Positions 1-12,037 of a DNA stretch of 64,000 bases are shown here, piece after piece (within the stretch, counting starts at the first letter, position 1; the number at the start of each line of letters is the position of its first letter). This stretch comes from Emydura subglobosa. Its lineage: Eukaryota; Chordata; Testudines; Chelidae. The translations under genes were made by a program, and so were the position numbers. The stretch is from contig ML679961.1 in NCBI GenBank assembly GCA_007922225.1, positions 9,357,433 through 9,421,432 of the forward strand. The letters run 5' to 3'. The notes beneath the pieces are model-generated. The model was given only the letters and a program-made list of their open reading frames with translations. It had not been told where the DNA came from and did not search any database.

Positions 1-126
1 CTGTCCCTTACCCCACCCATGAGCGTGCCAAACCAGCCTCTAGGACATGGATGGATGTCTCATGAGGATTTACGAGCTAGAGGACCCCAGTGCATCCCAT
101 CCGATCACGCCCCCCTGTCTCCACAG

Positions 127-223
127 AGCAGTGTAGCCTCTTCGGGAAGTGGTGGGAGTGAACATTTAGAAGATCAGCCTTCCGCTCGTAACACATTCCA
201 GGAAGAAGGGAGTGGTATGAAAG
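127..223 (+). CDS. SAMD4A: SAMD4A exon a (first in window)
   Basis: This exon encodes residues 1-32 of the visible product plus the first base of an Asp codon: a Ser/Gly-rich stretch ([17 protein letters not shown]) ending in QEEGSGMK just before the SAM domain. The acceptor is a pyrimidine tract ending ctccacag at 126, and the donor is a strong gtgagtg at 224. The exon enters in phase 0 and leaves in phase 1, completing GAT with the next exon. The open frame extends left to position 19, but the bases before 127 read as polypyrimidine intron. A methionine at 19 is therefore not taken as a start. The segment is probably disordered linker. Confidence 0.92.
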
Positions 224-1409
224 GTGAGTGACAATAAGACACTTCGCTGCCCCCCGCCCCCGCAGCAGGTTCTGCTCCTGTTATATATGATGGCCTAGTT
301 TAAAAAGAACAGATGGCAAGAGAGAGAGGGAAGGAAAAGATATTCCCCTAGCTTTCCCAGAGATGACAGCTTTTCTTCATTTTCATTGAGAATCCAGCCA
401 GTGTCTGCTCAGGATATGTTTAAGTGCTTGCTATCCTAGCGTTATTAATGTTTTAATACCAGTATTTTTGTACAAAGTTTAGTCTGAGTGGAGAAATAAA
501 CATTGCCTTGCAAAAGATTATTTTCATTTTAGCATTAGTTTCAGACTAAGCAAATGAGTGCCACACAATACCGTATGGGTAGTGTAGCAGGTGGGCATTT
601 CTCTACACAAGGTGTCTTCTTCAATCTCTGCTGCCTTCATGGTGTCTGACAGCGATGCTTTGATGTGCCAGTATGCCATTTTACCACAATTCACGTCACA
701 CTGTCAGCTATTTGAAGAGCTAGTTTGTAATCTCCGCAGCGTGCAGCCTTCAATTCAGAGTTGATGCTCTTGGGGGAGGGAGATTGAATTGTTTTGTTTT
801 TTATTATCGTCTAAAGTAGCGTAGTATGAGCTTAGCATGTCCTGTGTGATTTACCATTGCGGTGTTTGATGTAATGAGAATACCACTGGGTATTTGGAAA
901 AGTTGTGCCTGAAAAAGGATATTTATTTGAATTGAATTTTTTCTGTGCAGTTCGGTTGAATTTTCCACTCTGCCTGTATTTTTAACAGCTTTTTAGCAAT
1001 AAAAATAACTATTCTTTGAGAGAGGCTGCAGAATTCTAAGTAAACCATAAGGCCCCTATCCGGCAATCATATCTGCAGGGTGGGCCTGACTGCAGGATCA
1101 GGGCCTCAGATGTCAAGGTTGTTTTTTTTTTTTTTTAAATATCTAGAATGTCTTTTTAAATAATACTGTGTTTGAGAATGGCAATAGTTTACTGAACTTG
1201 ACCTAATGCTGCAAACAAAACGCTTGCAAATGTCTCATGTACTCAGCTATCACCTACTGGCACCATTTCAGTTTCACGTTAGTGCTGATGTGCACCTTTT
1301 TCTGTCACTGGCCTCTGCGCACTGCTGTTGCTTCGGATTAGTGAGCCCTGTTCCCTGCTGTGGGGTTTGGGCCAAATCACTTCTTGCCTCTCTTTCTCCC
1401 CCACCCTTT

Positions 1410-1690
1410 ATCTGTCTTGTCAATTTGCACTGTAAGCTTCTGGAGACAGGGGCTGTGTCTTAGGGCTTATTTACACAGGGAGATTTATTGGAATAGTTAC
1501 ACCAGTGCACCTTCCCATGTGGACACTCTTATTCTGGAATAAGTATTACCCGTGTGGTTATGTCAGTAAATTTCCCCATGTAGATGAGCCCGGTGTTATG
1601 CACATAATGCCCAGCACAATGGGTCCTAATTTCAGTTAGGAATTCCTGTCGTTATATTGACACTAAATAATAATCAGATACAACATGTAC
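1410..1690 (+). repeat. SINE-like/L2-tail-like repeat, interrupted by MITE
   Basis: The left part contains gcactgtaagcttctggaga and caggggctgtgtctta. The right part contains gcccagcacaatgggtcct and ends in a TAATAAT-rich tail. Together they read as one interspersed-repeat unit (conserved motif 'tgtaagct...ggcaggg-actgtgtct...cctagcacaatggg') split by the palindromic insert at 1463-1591. A related copy is at 35487-35595. The family name is uncertain. Confidence 0.6.
1463..1591. mobile_element. Palindromic MITE inserted in a SINE
   Basis: The left arm at 1463 (gggcttatttacacagggag) is the inverted complement of the right arm ending at 1591 (ccatgtagatgagccc), with a few mismatches. At 129 bp with no ORF, this is a non-autonomous DNA-transposon remnant, probably hAT-like. 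It interrupts the surrounding SINE-like repeat, so it is the younger insertion. Confidence 0.65.
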
Positions 1691-1726
1691 TAAGGAGCCT
1701 CAAGAGACCAGTGCTAAGCAGCTAAT

Positions 1727-2660
1727 CAGAATTAACAGCATCTCCCTTCCTTGATGCCTCTAGGAGCTGTCCCACCATTAGCCAGGCCAAGAACACTTGA
1801 GCAAAACACAGTGGTGTAGTACTTACTGAATTTCATCCCATTTGTTTCAGACCATTTCTCCAGTTTGTCAAGATCATTTTGAATTCTAGTCCTCCTCCAA
1901 AGCGCTCGCAGCTCCATCCAGCTTGGTATCATTTGCAAGCTTTATAAGTGTACTGTCTATGCCATTATCCAAATCATTTATGAATAGAACCGGACCCAGG
2001 ACAGATCCTGATGGGATCCCACTCGATATGTCCTTCCAGCTTGACTGTGAACCACTGATAACTACTCTCGGAGTATGGTTTTCCAACCAGTTGTTTACCC
2101 ACCTTATAGTAGGTTTGTGTAGCCTATTTTTCCCTAGTTTCTTTATTAGAAGGTCATGTGAGATGGTATTAAAAGTCTTCCTAAAGTTGCAATATATAAC
2201 ATCTACTGCTTCCCTCCTAGCCACAAGGTTTCTTACCCTGTCAAAAAAAGGATATTAGGTTGGTTTCATATGATTTGTTCTTGACAAATCCATGCTGTTA
2301 CTTCTTATCTTCTAGGTACTTACAAACTGATTGTTTGATTTTTTGCTCCATTGTATTTCCAGATACCAAAGTTAAGCTGACTGGTCTGTAATTTCTTGGG
2401 TTGTTCTTATTCCTCCTATTATAGATAGGTGCTATATTTGCCCTTTTCCCAGCCTCTGGGATCTCTCAAACATAATCGCTGATGGTTCAGAGAGTTCCTT
2501 AAATATTCTAGCATGTATTTTGTTAGGCCCTGCCAACTTGAAGCCATATAACTTGTCTAAGTAATTCTTAATTTGTTCTTTCCCTATTTTAATTATTTAT
2601 ATCTGTATATAGCATCAAGGCAAAAAGGGCAGAAATTTCTTCATCTTTCTCCACCCATCA
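1727..2660 (-). mobile_element. Old CR1 LINE fragment (reverse transcriptase)
   Basis: Minus-strand translation of 1886-2224 gives CR1 RT motifs: VDVIYCNFRKTFNTISHDLL (motif A region), [17 protein letters not shown] (motif B region) and KLANDTKLDG where active copies have FADDTKLGG. The YADD-type box is therefore mutated. Several frames are needed to read through. Upstream RT sequence continues weakly to about 2660. It is a 5'-truncated, inactive and clearly old copy. Confidence 0.85.
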
Positions 2661-4291
2661 TTATTTGTTTTGCACCAACAATGTGCCCAACGTTGTACAG
2701 AACACAAAAATAAAGAAAGTTGCTGCTCCAAAGAGAAACAGGCTTAGGGAAAGGAAACTCAGTTCCCCTCTCCTTTTTTTCAAAGCAGGCATCATTTACA
2801 AGACTGTTTGTCAGCAAGCACAACTGCTAGATTGCACACTGACCAAGATTAAATACGTACACTTTCAATTCCTTGCTTCCTGTGTTCTCCTAGATTCCTC
2901 ACCTGGAATGGTCTATGAGCCAAGTTGTTCTACCATTCAGCCAGGATGTTCAGAGCCCTTTGTTCCATGATGATTATGCAACAGAATAAATGTACCTTTG
3001 AGCTCTTTCTTTTCTTCAACCTGTTGTCTCCCAGCTTCTTCATCTACAGCAGCAAGGAGATGGTATTTTAGACATAGGAACCTGGTGCTCCCATGCTCTT
3101 GAGCTGTTATGTGACACTAGAGGACGTCCTCAGGATGCAGAATAAACAAATACAATAGAAAAGGAATAATAGAGAGGACAGATAAACAGGGAAGGAAGCT
3201 CCGTGTATGGACATTTTATCCAGAATCCCACCAAGCATCCTGGGGGAGTTGCCCAAAATACTACAGTGGTTTGAGAGTTGCTGTTCAAAAGTTTTGTCAT
3301 TTTCTTCACTTTCAGATCCACCTACCCTGACGCTTGGGTTCCATCTTTCTTCTTGTTCGTGCAAAGCAGTGGCACCAGTGGTGGTCACTAGGAACTGAAT
3401 GTTCTGCATTTCGCCCGAGTCCCCCAGTCTCTGAGATTTGTGTGCAGGTGGTCCCAGTGCAGGGGGGTACGATCGCCAGTTCTACTGTGCACTCTAGACA
3501 TGGTCTGAAATGGACACTGAAAAGAGAAGTCAAGATGAGTTACAAAATGCCAGCGTTTTGATCATGTTTTTGGTGGAACTAAATAGTGGGCTGGATCGTC
3601 AGCTGATGCAAACCAGCGTTCTCCGGATCCCATTATCATCTCATCTAAGCTATCAAATTATGCACTGCTAGGATGTGTAACTGGGCTGGCAGCATGAAAT
3701 CTACCCCCCACACCTTAGAAACATTAAGTGGATTAGCATCAGCAACACACAGCAAGATGTATTATTCAGAAATGCAACTTGTGACTTTTCTATTTCTAGC
3801 CGTCCATTCCCAGCCCAGTCCTGCAACCCGGAGTCACTTGAGCATGCTTTGTTTGCATAAGTAGCAATGAAGCTGGTGGGGCTGTTCATGTAAGTAAGAG
3901 CCGCTTGTGTGCATCAGGCTTGTCGCGCTGGATCCCAGCACACTGCAGAGACATCCATTATGTATTTGAATATAATAAAAAAGATGCGTAGTGAGTGGCT
4001 TTGAAATTGTGAAAAGACAGAATGCTAAGAAGGATGCAGCCACACACAATTAATCCAGCTGCAGCCGAAGTGCAGGTCAGAGTCACTTATTTAGCCCCAT
4101 AATATAACGAATATGTTCCACCCAGTTCCCTTATCTTTGCAGTAGACGTTGCCTTCCACCGAAAGGAAAGTGTGGCCTGTTCTGAAACTATATGCTGTGG
4201 GCCAGATTTTACTCTTAGATATATTGGTGCAAATTTATTTATACTGACGTATCTGAGGCTAGGTCTACACTTAAAATCTCTGCCAGCGTAT

Positions 4292-4543
4292 CTATGGGTG
4301 TGTCTACACTGCAGTTAAACACCAGTAGCTGGCCCATGTCAACAGACTTGGGCGCACGGGGCTCAGGCTGTGGGGCTGATTAATAGTGGTGTAGACGTTC
4401 AGGCTCGGGCTGGAGCCCAGGCTCTGGGCCCCCCTGAACGTCTAAACTATAGTTAAACAGCCCCATAGCCTGTGGCCTGCCTCCCCGAGTCAGCTGACAC
4501 AAGCCAGCCATGGGTATTTAATTGCAATGTAGACATAGCCCCA
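4292..4543. mobile_element. Palindromic hAT-like MITE
   Basis: The arms ggtgtgtctacactgcagtt (left) and aattgcaatgtagacatagc (right) are imperfect inverted complements. The similarity continues inward (ctggcccatgtcaacagact against the complement of the 4480-4510 region), so nearly the whole 250 bp is a palindrome. There is no ORF. The 'gtgtctacact' end is typical of abundant reptile MITEs. A partial end of another MITE (ctaggtctacacttaaaa, 4259) lies just before it. Confidence 0.75.
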
Positions 4544-4785
4544 TAGTGTATTTTCGGATTTCATGCTGATGCCCATCTGAGTACCTTCTATGTAAAATCC
4601 ATAGCAGTAGTGAAGTCTGTAGTGGATTTTATGGAGTCTCTGGCACTTTTCTCTTTTCAGGCTCAAAACTCTGCTTGGGGTTGGATTTTTTTTGCGGGGG
4701 GTGGGGAGAATGAGAGGAAAGGTTGTTAAGGATTTGGGACTAGATGTGAGTGTTCATAGTGTGGGCAGCTCGGTCTGTTAGGGAT

Positions 4786-5010
4786 GTGATTATTTTGGTG
4801 ACATGGTTATGATGACTGAACCCCCAGTGTAGATGTGGTTATGCTGGCATAAGGTAACTTGTTTTGCTCACCAAACCAGAATAAACTATGCCCTCGTGAG
4901 CACTTTTTTTGCCAGTATAAGTGCACCTCCATGAGAAGGGTTTTCTGGTATGGTTATACTGGGATAGCCGCACCAGCAAACCCACTGAGTGGAGACCAGG
5001 CTTGGGAGCA
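4786..5010. mobile_element. Candidate MITE
   Basis: The left edge near ccagtgtagatgtggttatgc (about 4825) and the right edge gagtggagaccaggc (about 5003) are similar to inverted 'tctacact' MITE termini. Internal 'tggttatactgggatagcc' repeats the theme. The limits are approximate and the family is unidentified. Confidence 0.4.
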
Positions 5011-8000
5011 GAATTTGGCCCTTTGGCTCCAGACTTCTGTTTGAAAGGTAGAGTGAGCTTACAAGGGTTTTCTCACTAACAGCTAGAAACACGTGGCATT
5101 AAAAACACCTGTGAACACTGGACACAGTGTTTCAGAACGATCACCTGGTGACTGAGTAATTAGCTGTTTAGTAATTGGTGATTAAAGAATAACCCTGTGG
5201 GCGTGCAGAATAGCTCGGTGCTGCAGGGCATTGGGGAGTAATAACTGTATCATGCGTGCTGACTTTCAAGCACGGCCTTGGATTCATTAAATTGTTTGAG
5301 GGCTTCACACCTCGTAATTTCCTCCCCTTTGCATCCAATTTTCCTTTCACTCTGGCCCTTTTGCAGGTGTACAATGGAGGGGGGGAGTTCCCCTTCCCCA
5401 CCTCCCGCCAGCTTGTAGAACTGCATTGAGGGGAGCTCAAGGATTCCCCCAGTTGCTTCCAGGGTGGTACCCCGAAGGTATAATCATACCACCACCACCA
5501 CGTGCCCCCATTAGAGCCGGCTGGCCAGAGGCAGGGTGGGGAGCATGCTGAGCCTGCTACAGAGATACAGCGCTTCGCACGCTCTCTATGTGTATGGGGG
5601 GCTGAAGAACTCCGGTGCTGCCCTGGGGGTTGTGTAGGTCTGTGCTGCGGCCCCTACATTTTCCTCAAGGCTCCACGTTGGACTTCCTATGGGAGCATCA
5701 CCAGTAAGAAGGGCCCCATCACAGGCAGGGGTGGGCCACAGCTGGGAGCCGAAGTTCTGCAGACTTTGTGGGTTATTCGCACCTGAGGTTCAGTGCCGTC
5801 TGCTCTGGAGGATAATTGTTTACATCTAGCTTGCACCTGACTCGTCCCAGCATGCTCTGCTGGCACCGTGTGCGTATGCGGAAGACAGATGCCCATTGGG
5901 GACGTGGGGACAGATGTGGCTCTACTAAAACAGCCCTGCTACAGCTGCAGGGTTTTGTGTAAACAGGAGTTAAAATGCAGTCCCGAGCACCTGCCGGGTT
6001 GGGTGACATCTGTTTATATTAGAGACAAAAGGCTTTCTGATGCTGTGCTCTTCAGCTTGCCGTCGGTTTAAGGGACCTAACAGGACTCTTTGTAAGACTC
6101 TCGCAGGTCAGGGCTTTTGGAACAGATCTCTCTTTAGACCTTCCAGGTTTGGTGGGTCCCTGGCTCCCATGTTTGCTCTGCAATTGCCATTTTCTTCCTT
6201 GCCTCTCAAAATCTAGCCTTTGAGTCATTTCATTTAAATGCCCTTGGGGGTGACTGGGGCCAAGGAACGTGAGCTAAACGCTGCTGCCTGGGCGACTTGG
6301 CTTTTCCTCTGTTTGCTTTTGAATTGAGTTTAGGGTGAGACCTTCAGCAAACAGCCCCTGTGTGTCAGGTGCCGTGGTGGGAAGCTCTCCCCAAGACACA
6401 TAAAAGGGGCTATATTGTCAAATGAAGGATCGTAGGCCTGGTCCGCCCTGCCAGCGAAATTCGGCGGCAGTCGACAGGAGTTATGCAAGCTGCGCAGAGT
6501 AGCTTGCGTAACTCCCGGCAACTCCGTAACTTCCCTTTAGCGCGCCGTCTCCGCGGTGCTCTGCTGACGGGAAATGCGTACCCGTCGACGCAGGCGCTAC
6601 GCTTTTTGGGGAGGTGGTTTAATTGAATCGACTTCTGGATTCATTGAGCGGGTCTTCACTGCCGCTCAGTCGATCCAGATAGATCGATCTGACGGTGGCG
6701 AATTTGCCGTGTTCAGTGTGTACGTACCATTAGGTTGCTCTTGCACCTACAGCCATGTTTGTATGGGCCTTGTCATGTGTTTGTGCACACAGTTAGCCAG
6801 CGTGTGGACCTAATTTAGGTGGCTGCATTGGAAGGCTTGCCCCCACTGAATCTTTCTGGACTGTTAAATTAACTGAGCTTCTGATAACCATTTTTGTAAG
6901 AAACGTCTTTCCAGGCTTTCCAGTCCTGCGTGTGGTAACATCCAGCTCAGGCTCAGAGTCTGAGACTGGGTGCACATGCACTTCTGACACCGATTGAACT
7001 GGTTAAAGTTAAACTCTCTTCAGCTGTAACATGCCTTTGCAATTTACAAATCCCAGAGAAATGTTTCACGGAGGGACAGGCCTGCCCTAGCAGACTGCCC
7101 AAGCCACCAGGGTGAGGAGAAGTCCTTCCCAACATACGGCAGAACCACTGCACTGCTGTTCTTGTGACATCGGGGGGGAGGGGAGGGTGGTAATCCCACT
7201 CCCATCCCTTTGGAAAGGGGGAAACAGGCTGATGTCCCCGCTCAGTTTCAGGCCCACCAGTCCTGCCCTTCATCCTCATCCTCGCCACACTCTCCCTCTG
7301 TGGCCGCACAGTAGGCATGCCCATAGACTGGGACTCTGCAGCACGGAGAATTCTCTCCTCCAAAGCAGGTTCCCTCCACCCTGCCTCAGCACAGAATCAG
7401 AGTAGTTCCAGCGAGGACAGGGCTTGGCCCTACCAGAATACAGGACCGGGCGGTCTAGTGACGCCGTTGTGATCAGAAGGCCCATTCTACTCCAGTTCAC
7501 ACCAACGGGAGTTTTGCCCTTGATTTCAGTAAACGAAGGGTCAAAGCCGAAGTCCATCCAGCTTCCAGGTTGTTGTGAGCTGAGCGTGAGCCACGTTCTT
7601 TGTAGGGGGAAGCACGTAGTGTCTCGGTCCAGCAACATACCCGACACCTCTGCCGAGTGAGATTTGTCCAGCCCTCTTCTCCGAAACGAAAGTCGTGTGT
7701 CGGGGGTGGGGAACCTTGGAAGGCGAGATCATCCCTCACCCTTGACAGGAGTATACTGCAAAAAAGCACCAACCATCCAGGTGTTTTCTTTTAACAGTGG
7801 CTTCTTACCTATCATTTGCATATGCATTGATTGCTCGATCTAGGAGTGGTCAGTCAGCTCTCATAACCAGACCACTTCTAAGTCACTTGCACTAAATACA
7901 GTAAAATGAGAAATTACCATAACCTTTTATTTGGTCAAAAACTAAGACAAGAGGGTGTCTGTTGAAAATATCAAGAGCCCAGATGGACCCGTTATGCTAA

Positions 8001-8034
8001 AACAAAAATAGATAGATTGAGATTCTGATACTAG

Positions 8035-8176
8035 ACCCAGTTCAGCAAAGCATTTAAACATATGCGTAGCCACCAGCACATGCTTAAATTCATCCCTGCT
8101 GGGTTAAGTACTTAAGCATGTCTCTGACATCAGTAGGACTTACGCATGTGTTTAAATGCTTTGTTGAACCGGGGCT
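8035..8176. mobile_element. Palindromic MITE ('ttcagcaaagcattta' type)
   Basis: The left arm ccagttcagcaaagcattta and the right arm taaatgctttgttgaaccgg are near-perfect inverted complements, and the match continues through atatgcgta / tacgcatgt. There is no ORF. Related pieces occur near 22620, 25240 and 50535-50640, so this is a multicopy family. Confidence 0.75.
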
Positions 8177-9248
8177 GTAGTGTGTTGAACAGCAGAACAG
8201 AACCGAGAAGAAAGTCTGTTTCAGGTGATATGATGGAGGTTGGATTTCAGACTAAACTACAGTTCTGAACTTCGCTACACACCCAGCTGTGACAGCACCT
8301 GGTTCTTCCATGTATTAAAAAAAACTAAGATTTCTTTATACCATTTTAAATGGCCATTTCAATTTTTTAGCACACTCCCTTTTCCCTCTTTTCATATATC
8401 AGCATGTGTGTTGTGTCTGTGTGAGAGGGGTGGTGGAAATAGTCTTTTGCTCATTCGCATTAAAACCCACTCACTCATTTCTCAGGTTTCCAGACTCCAG
8501 AAAATGTGGAAACGAAGGGCCTTTGGTGTAGCTACACCAGCGTAGATGCACTCTGCACTCATGTAAAATAGGGGTTCCATCAGGGCGCTGATCTCTCATT
8601 GTGCAACCGTGGAGTTTTATTCATTCTTAACCCTATTTTAGGGTTGGATGGCTGTTTAAATACCTAAATAATGCCCATCCCCAGTGATCAAAGGGGTCTG
8701 GTCCTAAACCCGGTGAAATCAATGGAAGTCTTTCCAGTCCAGGCCATGAGTTTAATTATTTATTTGCCGGGTTTGCAACACTGTGAGACCCGACTCTGGA
8801 TCAAAGAGTCATCTCCTCTGTCTTGTCTCCATGCTGTGAATGTAGTTCTGTCTCGGCTCTGACACTAGTATTTAAAAACAAGAACGTGAACAAGGAATTT
8901 AGAAGAATCTTCAAAAGACAGCAAACTCACTAATTGTGGCTCGTAAACTGAAATCAAATCTAATAGGTAACGCCCCACAACAAGGGACTGACCCTGCCAG
9001 TGGATATACATCTGAAACACCATTGAAATTGGAGGGAACTTGGGGTTTATATCCTCAGGCACGTTCACGCCTTCATTGCTAACGTTAAAGTGCAATAAAA
9101 CTTTTGAAGCTATCAGTGCAACAGTACTGTGGGAAACACAAGAAAGCCATTGCCTAATAAACTCCTCCTGTTGTTGATTTGATGTTACGTTGTTAGAGAG
9201 TGTCATCAAATGACAGGGCGTTTTTGTCTGTTTGTCTTTGTGCTGCAG

Positions 9249-9358
9249 ATGTTCCTGCCTGGCTGAAGAGTCTCCGCCTGCACAAATATGCAGCTCTTTT
9301 CTCCCAGATGACATACGAAGAAATGATGGCACTTACCGAATGCCAGCTCGAGGCACAA
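9249..9358 (+). CDS. SAMD4A: SAMD4A exon b, SAM domain first half
   Basis: The exon encodes residues 33-69, the N-terminal half of the SAM domain: [18 protein letters not shown], then [18 protein letters not shown]. The Lys/Arg/His-rich first helix (LKSLRLHKY) contributes to the basic face that binds Smaug recognition element hairpins in this family. The acceptor is ctgcag at 9243-9248 and the donor is gtatgt at 9359. The exon is 110 nt and ends in phase 0. It is identical in sense to the vertebrate family at nearly every residue, which makes it the best anchor for naming the gene. A downstream reading past 9358 is intron: the frame continues by chance but loses similarity at once. Confidence 0.97.
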
Positions 9359-10190
9359 GTATGTCTCAAATTAGCGAGGAAACAGTTAGTCACACTGCAT
9401 TTCTTCTGCTGTTTGTCACATTTAAAAATGCTCTGTTTGTGCAGGTTGTTGATAGGTTTCCCTGAAAACCTCCCTTCATTTGTTAACAGTGCAGAAAACC
9501 CCAAAACCAGTTGGAGAGAGAGTGGTGAGGAGCAAATGACACATTGTACCCAAAAGTGACTTGGCCAAAAGCTTGTCAGTGGAGTCATGGGATGAAATCC
9601 TGGAGCCATCAAAGTTAATGGGAGTTGTGCACTGGCTTTCATGAGGCCAGATTTTCACCACTAGCAGTTAAAGAGGACATTTTCAGAGGCATAAATGGTA
9701 TTCAGACATCCAACACCCATTGAAAATCAGTGAGAATTTGGTGGCTGACTTCTTTGTTCCTTTACAAATCTCCTTAATAGATTGCTTTCACTGCTATCCT
9801 GGGAGAAATAGATCTGATTAGCATCTTTACAGATAAAATGCTGCTGCCGGGTGCAAATAGATTCCAGTGTCTCTGAGCTATGATTCCAAGTGTGATGGAA
9901 TTAATGGTCTAGTAACACTTCCATTGCAGGAGAAGGATACTGTGGTCTTTTGGGGTGTAAGGCCTATGGAACTGCTCAGCTGGTTTTTGATGGGGTCTTT
10001 TTTTTAACTTCCAATTTCTTCAGCCCCTTCTAAACTTTCTAATGTCTTCACTAAACACTGACTTCTACCGGAGGAAGGAAACTAGCAATGCCGGAGACTA
10101 ACTTCCCTTAAAACCGGGGTATGTCGTTGTTGTTAATCCACCTCTCTGAGAGGCGGTAACGAGGTAATGAATTCTCCCGCTAACCTATCT

Positions 10191-10301
10191 GCGTCTACAC
10201 TGGGGGTTAGGTCTGCCTAACTACAGTGCTGTGGGTGCGAAATTTTTTGCAGCCCTGAGTGACATAGCTAGGTTGATCTAATTTTTAAGTGCAAACCAGT
10301 C
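10191..10301. mobile_element. MITE, 'gcgtctacactgggggttag' type
   Basis: This starts gcgtctacactgggggttag and ends ctaatttttaagtgcaaacc, the complement of a 'ggtttacacttaaaaatta' end. The middle has gtgacatagctaggttgatc. The structure is that of a common short non-autonomous reptile DNA transposon, read here in reverse. There is no ORF. Confidence 0.6.
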
Positions 10302-10356
10302 TTAAGCTTCTCACACCTCTCTTAGGGCAAATGGGCCTGATTTTCTTCACCCTTAT

Positions 10357-10442
10357 TCCAGTTTTATGCCAGGGCACCAGTGGAGATACACCAGTGTGGA
10401 GCTAGGGTAACACTGTAGAGTTACCCCAGCATAAAACTGGAG
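10357..10442. repeat. Short palindromic repeat
   Basis: The left arm tccagttttatgccagggca is inverted against the right arm taccccagcataaaactgga (86 bp in total). It is a MITE-like hairpin. The same 'ccagtttt/aaaactgg' theme is seen near 48780. Confidence 0.55.
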
Positions 10443-11138
10443 AGCCACAGTGGTGAAACACGCTGGGTGCTGCTATTTTGGTTCCTAACTCTGAGAGGTG
10501 TGTTTCTGGGGATTGCTTTTGTCTCTGCATTGTCACACCTTGTGCAAAATAATTTAAAACTGGACTGTGATATACAGCATGTCCTTCCCTGGAGGAACTC
10601 TTAATGACACAAGTGGTCCCATAGGAGTCAACAGGACTTCTCTTAATGTCAGTACAGTACATTCTACTCAGCCACAGTAAGGCTTGCAGAGTCAGCCCCC
10701 TAGAGAGCGGTGAGCAACCGCAAACAAACTGTGAACAAAGGCAGCAGGTGGCAGAGCATAATTTTCTCACTTTCGACCAAGCGCTTGTTTGATTTGAATC
10801 ACAGAAAGAGCTGTGTGCTGGCACCGAGTGCCATAGTTCTGCTCCCAGACCTGACATTGGATTTAAAAACATTTTTCTTAAGTCGCTGAGACCTTTCTCC
10901 CCTGGTGAGCACTTATAAATATTGCCTCTTCAAAGAAGTCATCCACAAGCGTGTGGGAAATCTATATCTTCAATGGGTTTCTAAGCTGTTTTCCTAGATC
11001 CTGTGTCTCTCTGATAGTCCCTGAATTCAGAGGTTTGTTGAATTTACAGTAGCCCTTTTCACTTATGAAAGAAAGGACTTTTGTGCATCCTGCTGTCTTA
11101 TGGGAATGTTGACGTCGCATTGTACTCTATCTTCGCAG

Positions 11139-11225
11139 AATGTTACCAAAGGTGCAAGGCACAAAATAGTCATCAGTATCCAAAAGCTGAAAGAGAGGCA
11201 GAATCTTCTCAAGTCTTTAGAGAGG
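11139..11225 (+). CDS. SAMD4A: SAMD4A exon c, SAM domain second half
   Basis: This exon has 29 in-phase codons, residues 70-98: [20 protein letters not shown] followed by QNLLKSLER. It completes the SAM domain. The GARHK turn and long final helix are the other half of the RNA-binding surface in Smaug/Vts1 SAM domains. The acceptor is cttcgcag (11131-11138) and the donor is a strong gtaagt at 11226. Both ends are phase 0, so skipping this exon would keep the frame but remove half of the RNA-binding domain. Confidence 0.97.
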
Positions 11226-11600
11226 GTAAGTTATTTCTGCTTCTTTTTCCAATTCAGATAGTAGCCAGGAATTAATTCTCAGATAAAGTGCTTTTCGGTA
11301 ATTGCTGTGTATTTCCTGTATAGTACAGCTCTTTCACTGGGCATTTTCTGTGTTGGTTTTGCCACATCTGGTTCATTGTATCACAAACCTGATGCTATAC
11401 CAAACACGGCATTTTATTGCCCATGGGCTTTTGTACAGAGTTGTAAGCTGCCTCCTGGTTCTCCCCCACCTCTGAGAGATTATCACCTGTACCAGCCTTT
11501 TGTACCTAGCACTTTGTACATGCCCTGGCATTGTCTGGCCCGTTAGGGTTGAAGCCAGCACTCCACCCATTCCCTGACCCTGCCTGTCCACTCTCAGGGA

Positions 11601-11886
11601 GTATGTCTGCACCACAGCTGGAAAGATGATGCCTAACTGGGTAGACATATAGAGGCGCTATATCTGCTTGAGTTAGCATTCTAAAAATAGCAGCGTGGCC
11701 GTGGCAGCCCGGGGGGTGGCTCAGGCTAGCAACCCAAGTACAGTCGTGTCTTTCCCCCGACCTTGAGCCACCGTTCGTCCCGCCACAGCCACACTGTTAT
11801 TTTTAGCGCACTAACTCAAGCACCACTCGCACAGGTCTGTCCACCCAAGCTGGGATTCACCCTTCCAGCTGCTGTGTAGATGTACA
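11601..11886. mobile_element. Palindromic MITE (286 bp)
   Basis: The outer arms gtatgtctgcaccacagctg and cagctgctgtgtagatgtac are inverted complements. Inner parts also pair: ctaaaaatagcagcgtggcc against ggccacac-type sequence complementary to ctgttatttttagcg near 11800. It is almost a full-length hairpin with no ORF. It ends about 150 bp before the DIRS left terminal repeat. Confidence 0.75.
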
Positions 11887-12037
11887 CTGAGTGAGACAGG
11901 GAATGCCGCTCCACGTCACGGGTACTTGTACCCCTGATATGGGATACATGGAAGATGAAGCCACATGATCACCTATGTGTCCCTCTGCTGTCCTGCTCCC
12001 TTCTACACAATGCAGAGAGCCCCCCATGAGCAGAGCT

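Larger units (their letters stand above)
224..9248 (+). other. Intron a-b of SAMD4A: MITEs, SINE and old CR1
   Basis: This is non-coding. It holds a SINE-like repeat split by a MITE (1410-1690), an old antisense CR1 (1727-2660) and palindromic MITEs at 4292-4543 and 8035-8176, with a less certain one at 4786-5010. The stretches 224-1400, 2660-4250, 5010-6400 and 6900-8000 show nothing I can name. A CpG-containing block at 6430-6720 has no recognisable gene. Confidence 0.8.
9359..11138 (+). other. Intron b-c of SAMD4A
   Basis: This is non-coding and contains MITEs at 10191-10301 and 10357-10442. The rest (9359-10190, 10443-11138) shows no recognisable gene or repeat. Confidence 0.8.

Noticed and set aside
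19..126. Coding start of the first exon at the ATG at 19
   Set aside because: Bases before 127 read as a polypyrimidine tract ending in CAG, and similarity to SAMD4A starts exactly at 127.
9359..9559. Extension of the SAM exon past 9358
   Set aside because: The frame stays open by chance, but a good gtatgt donor and the in-phase next exon at 11139 end the exon at 9358.
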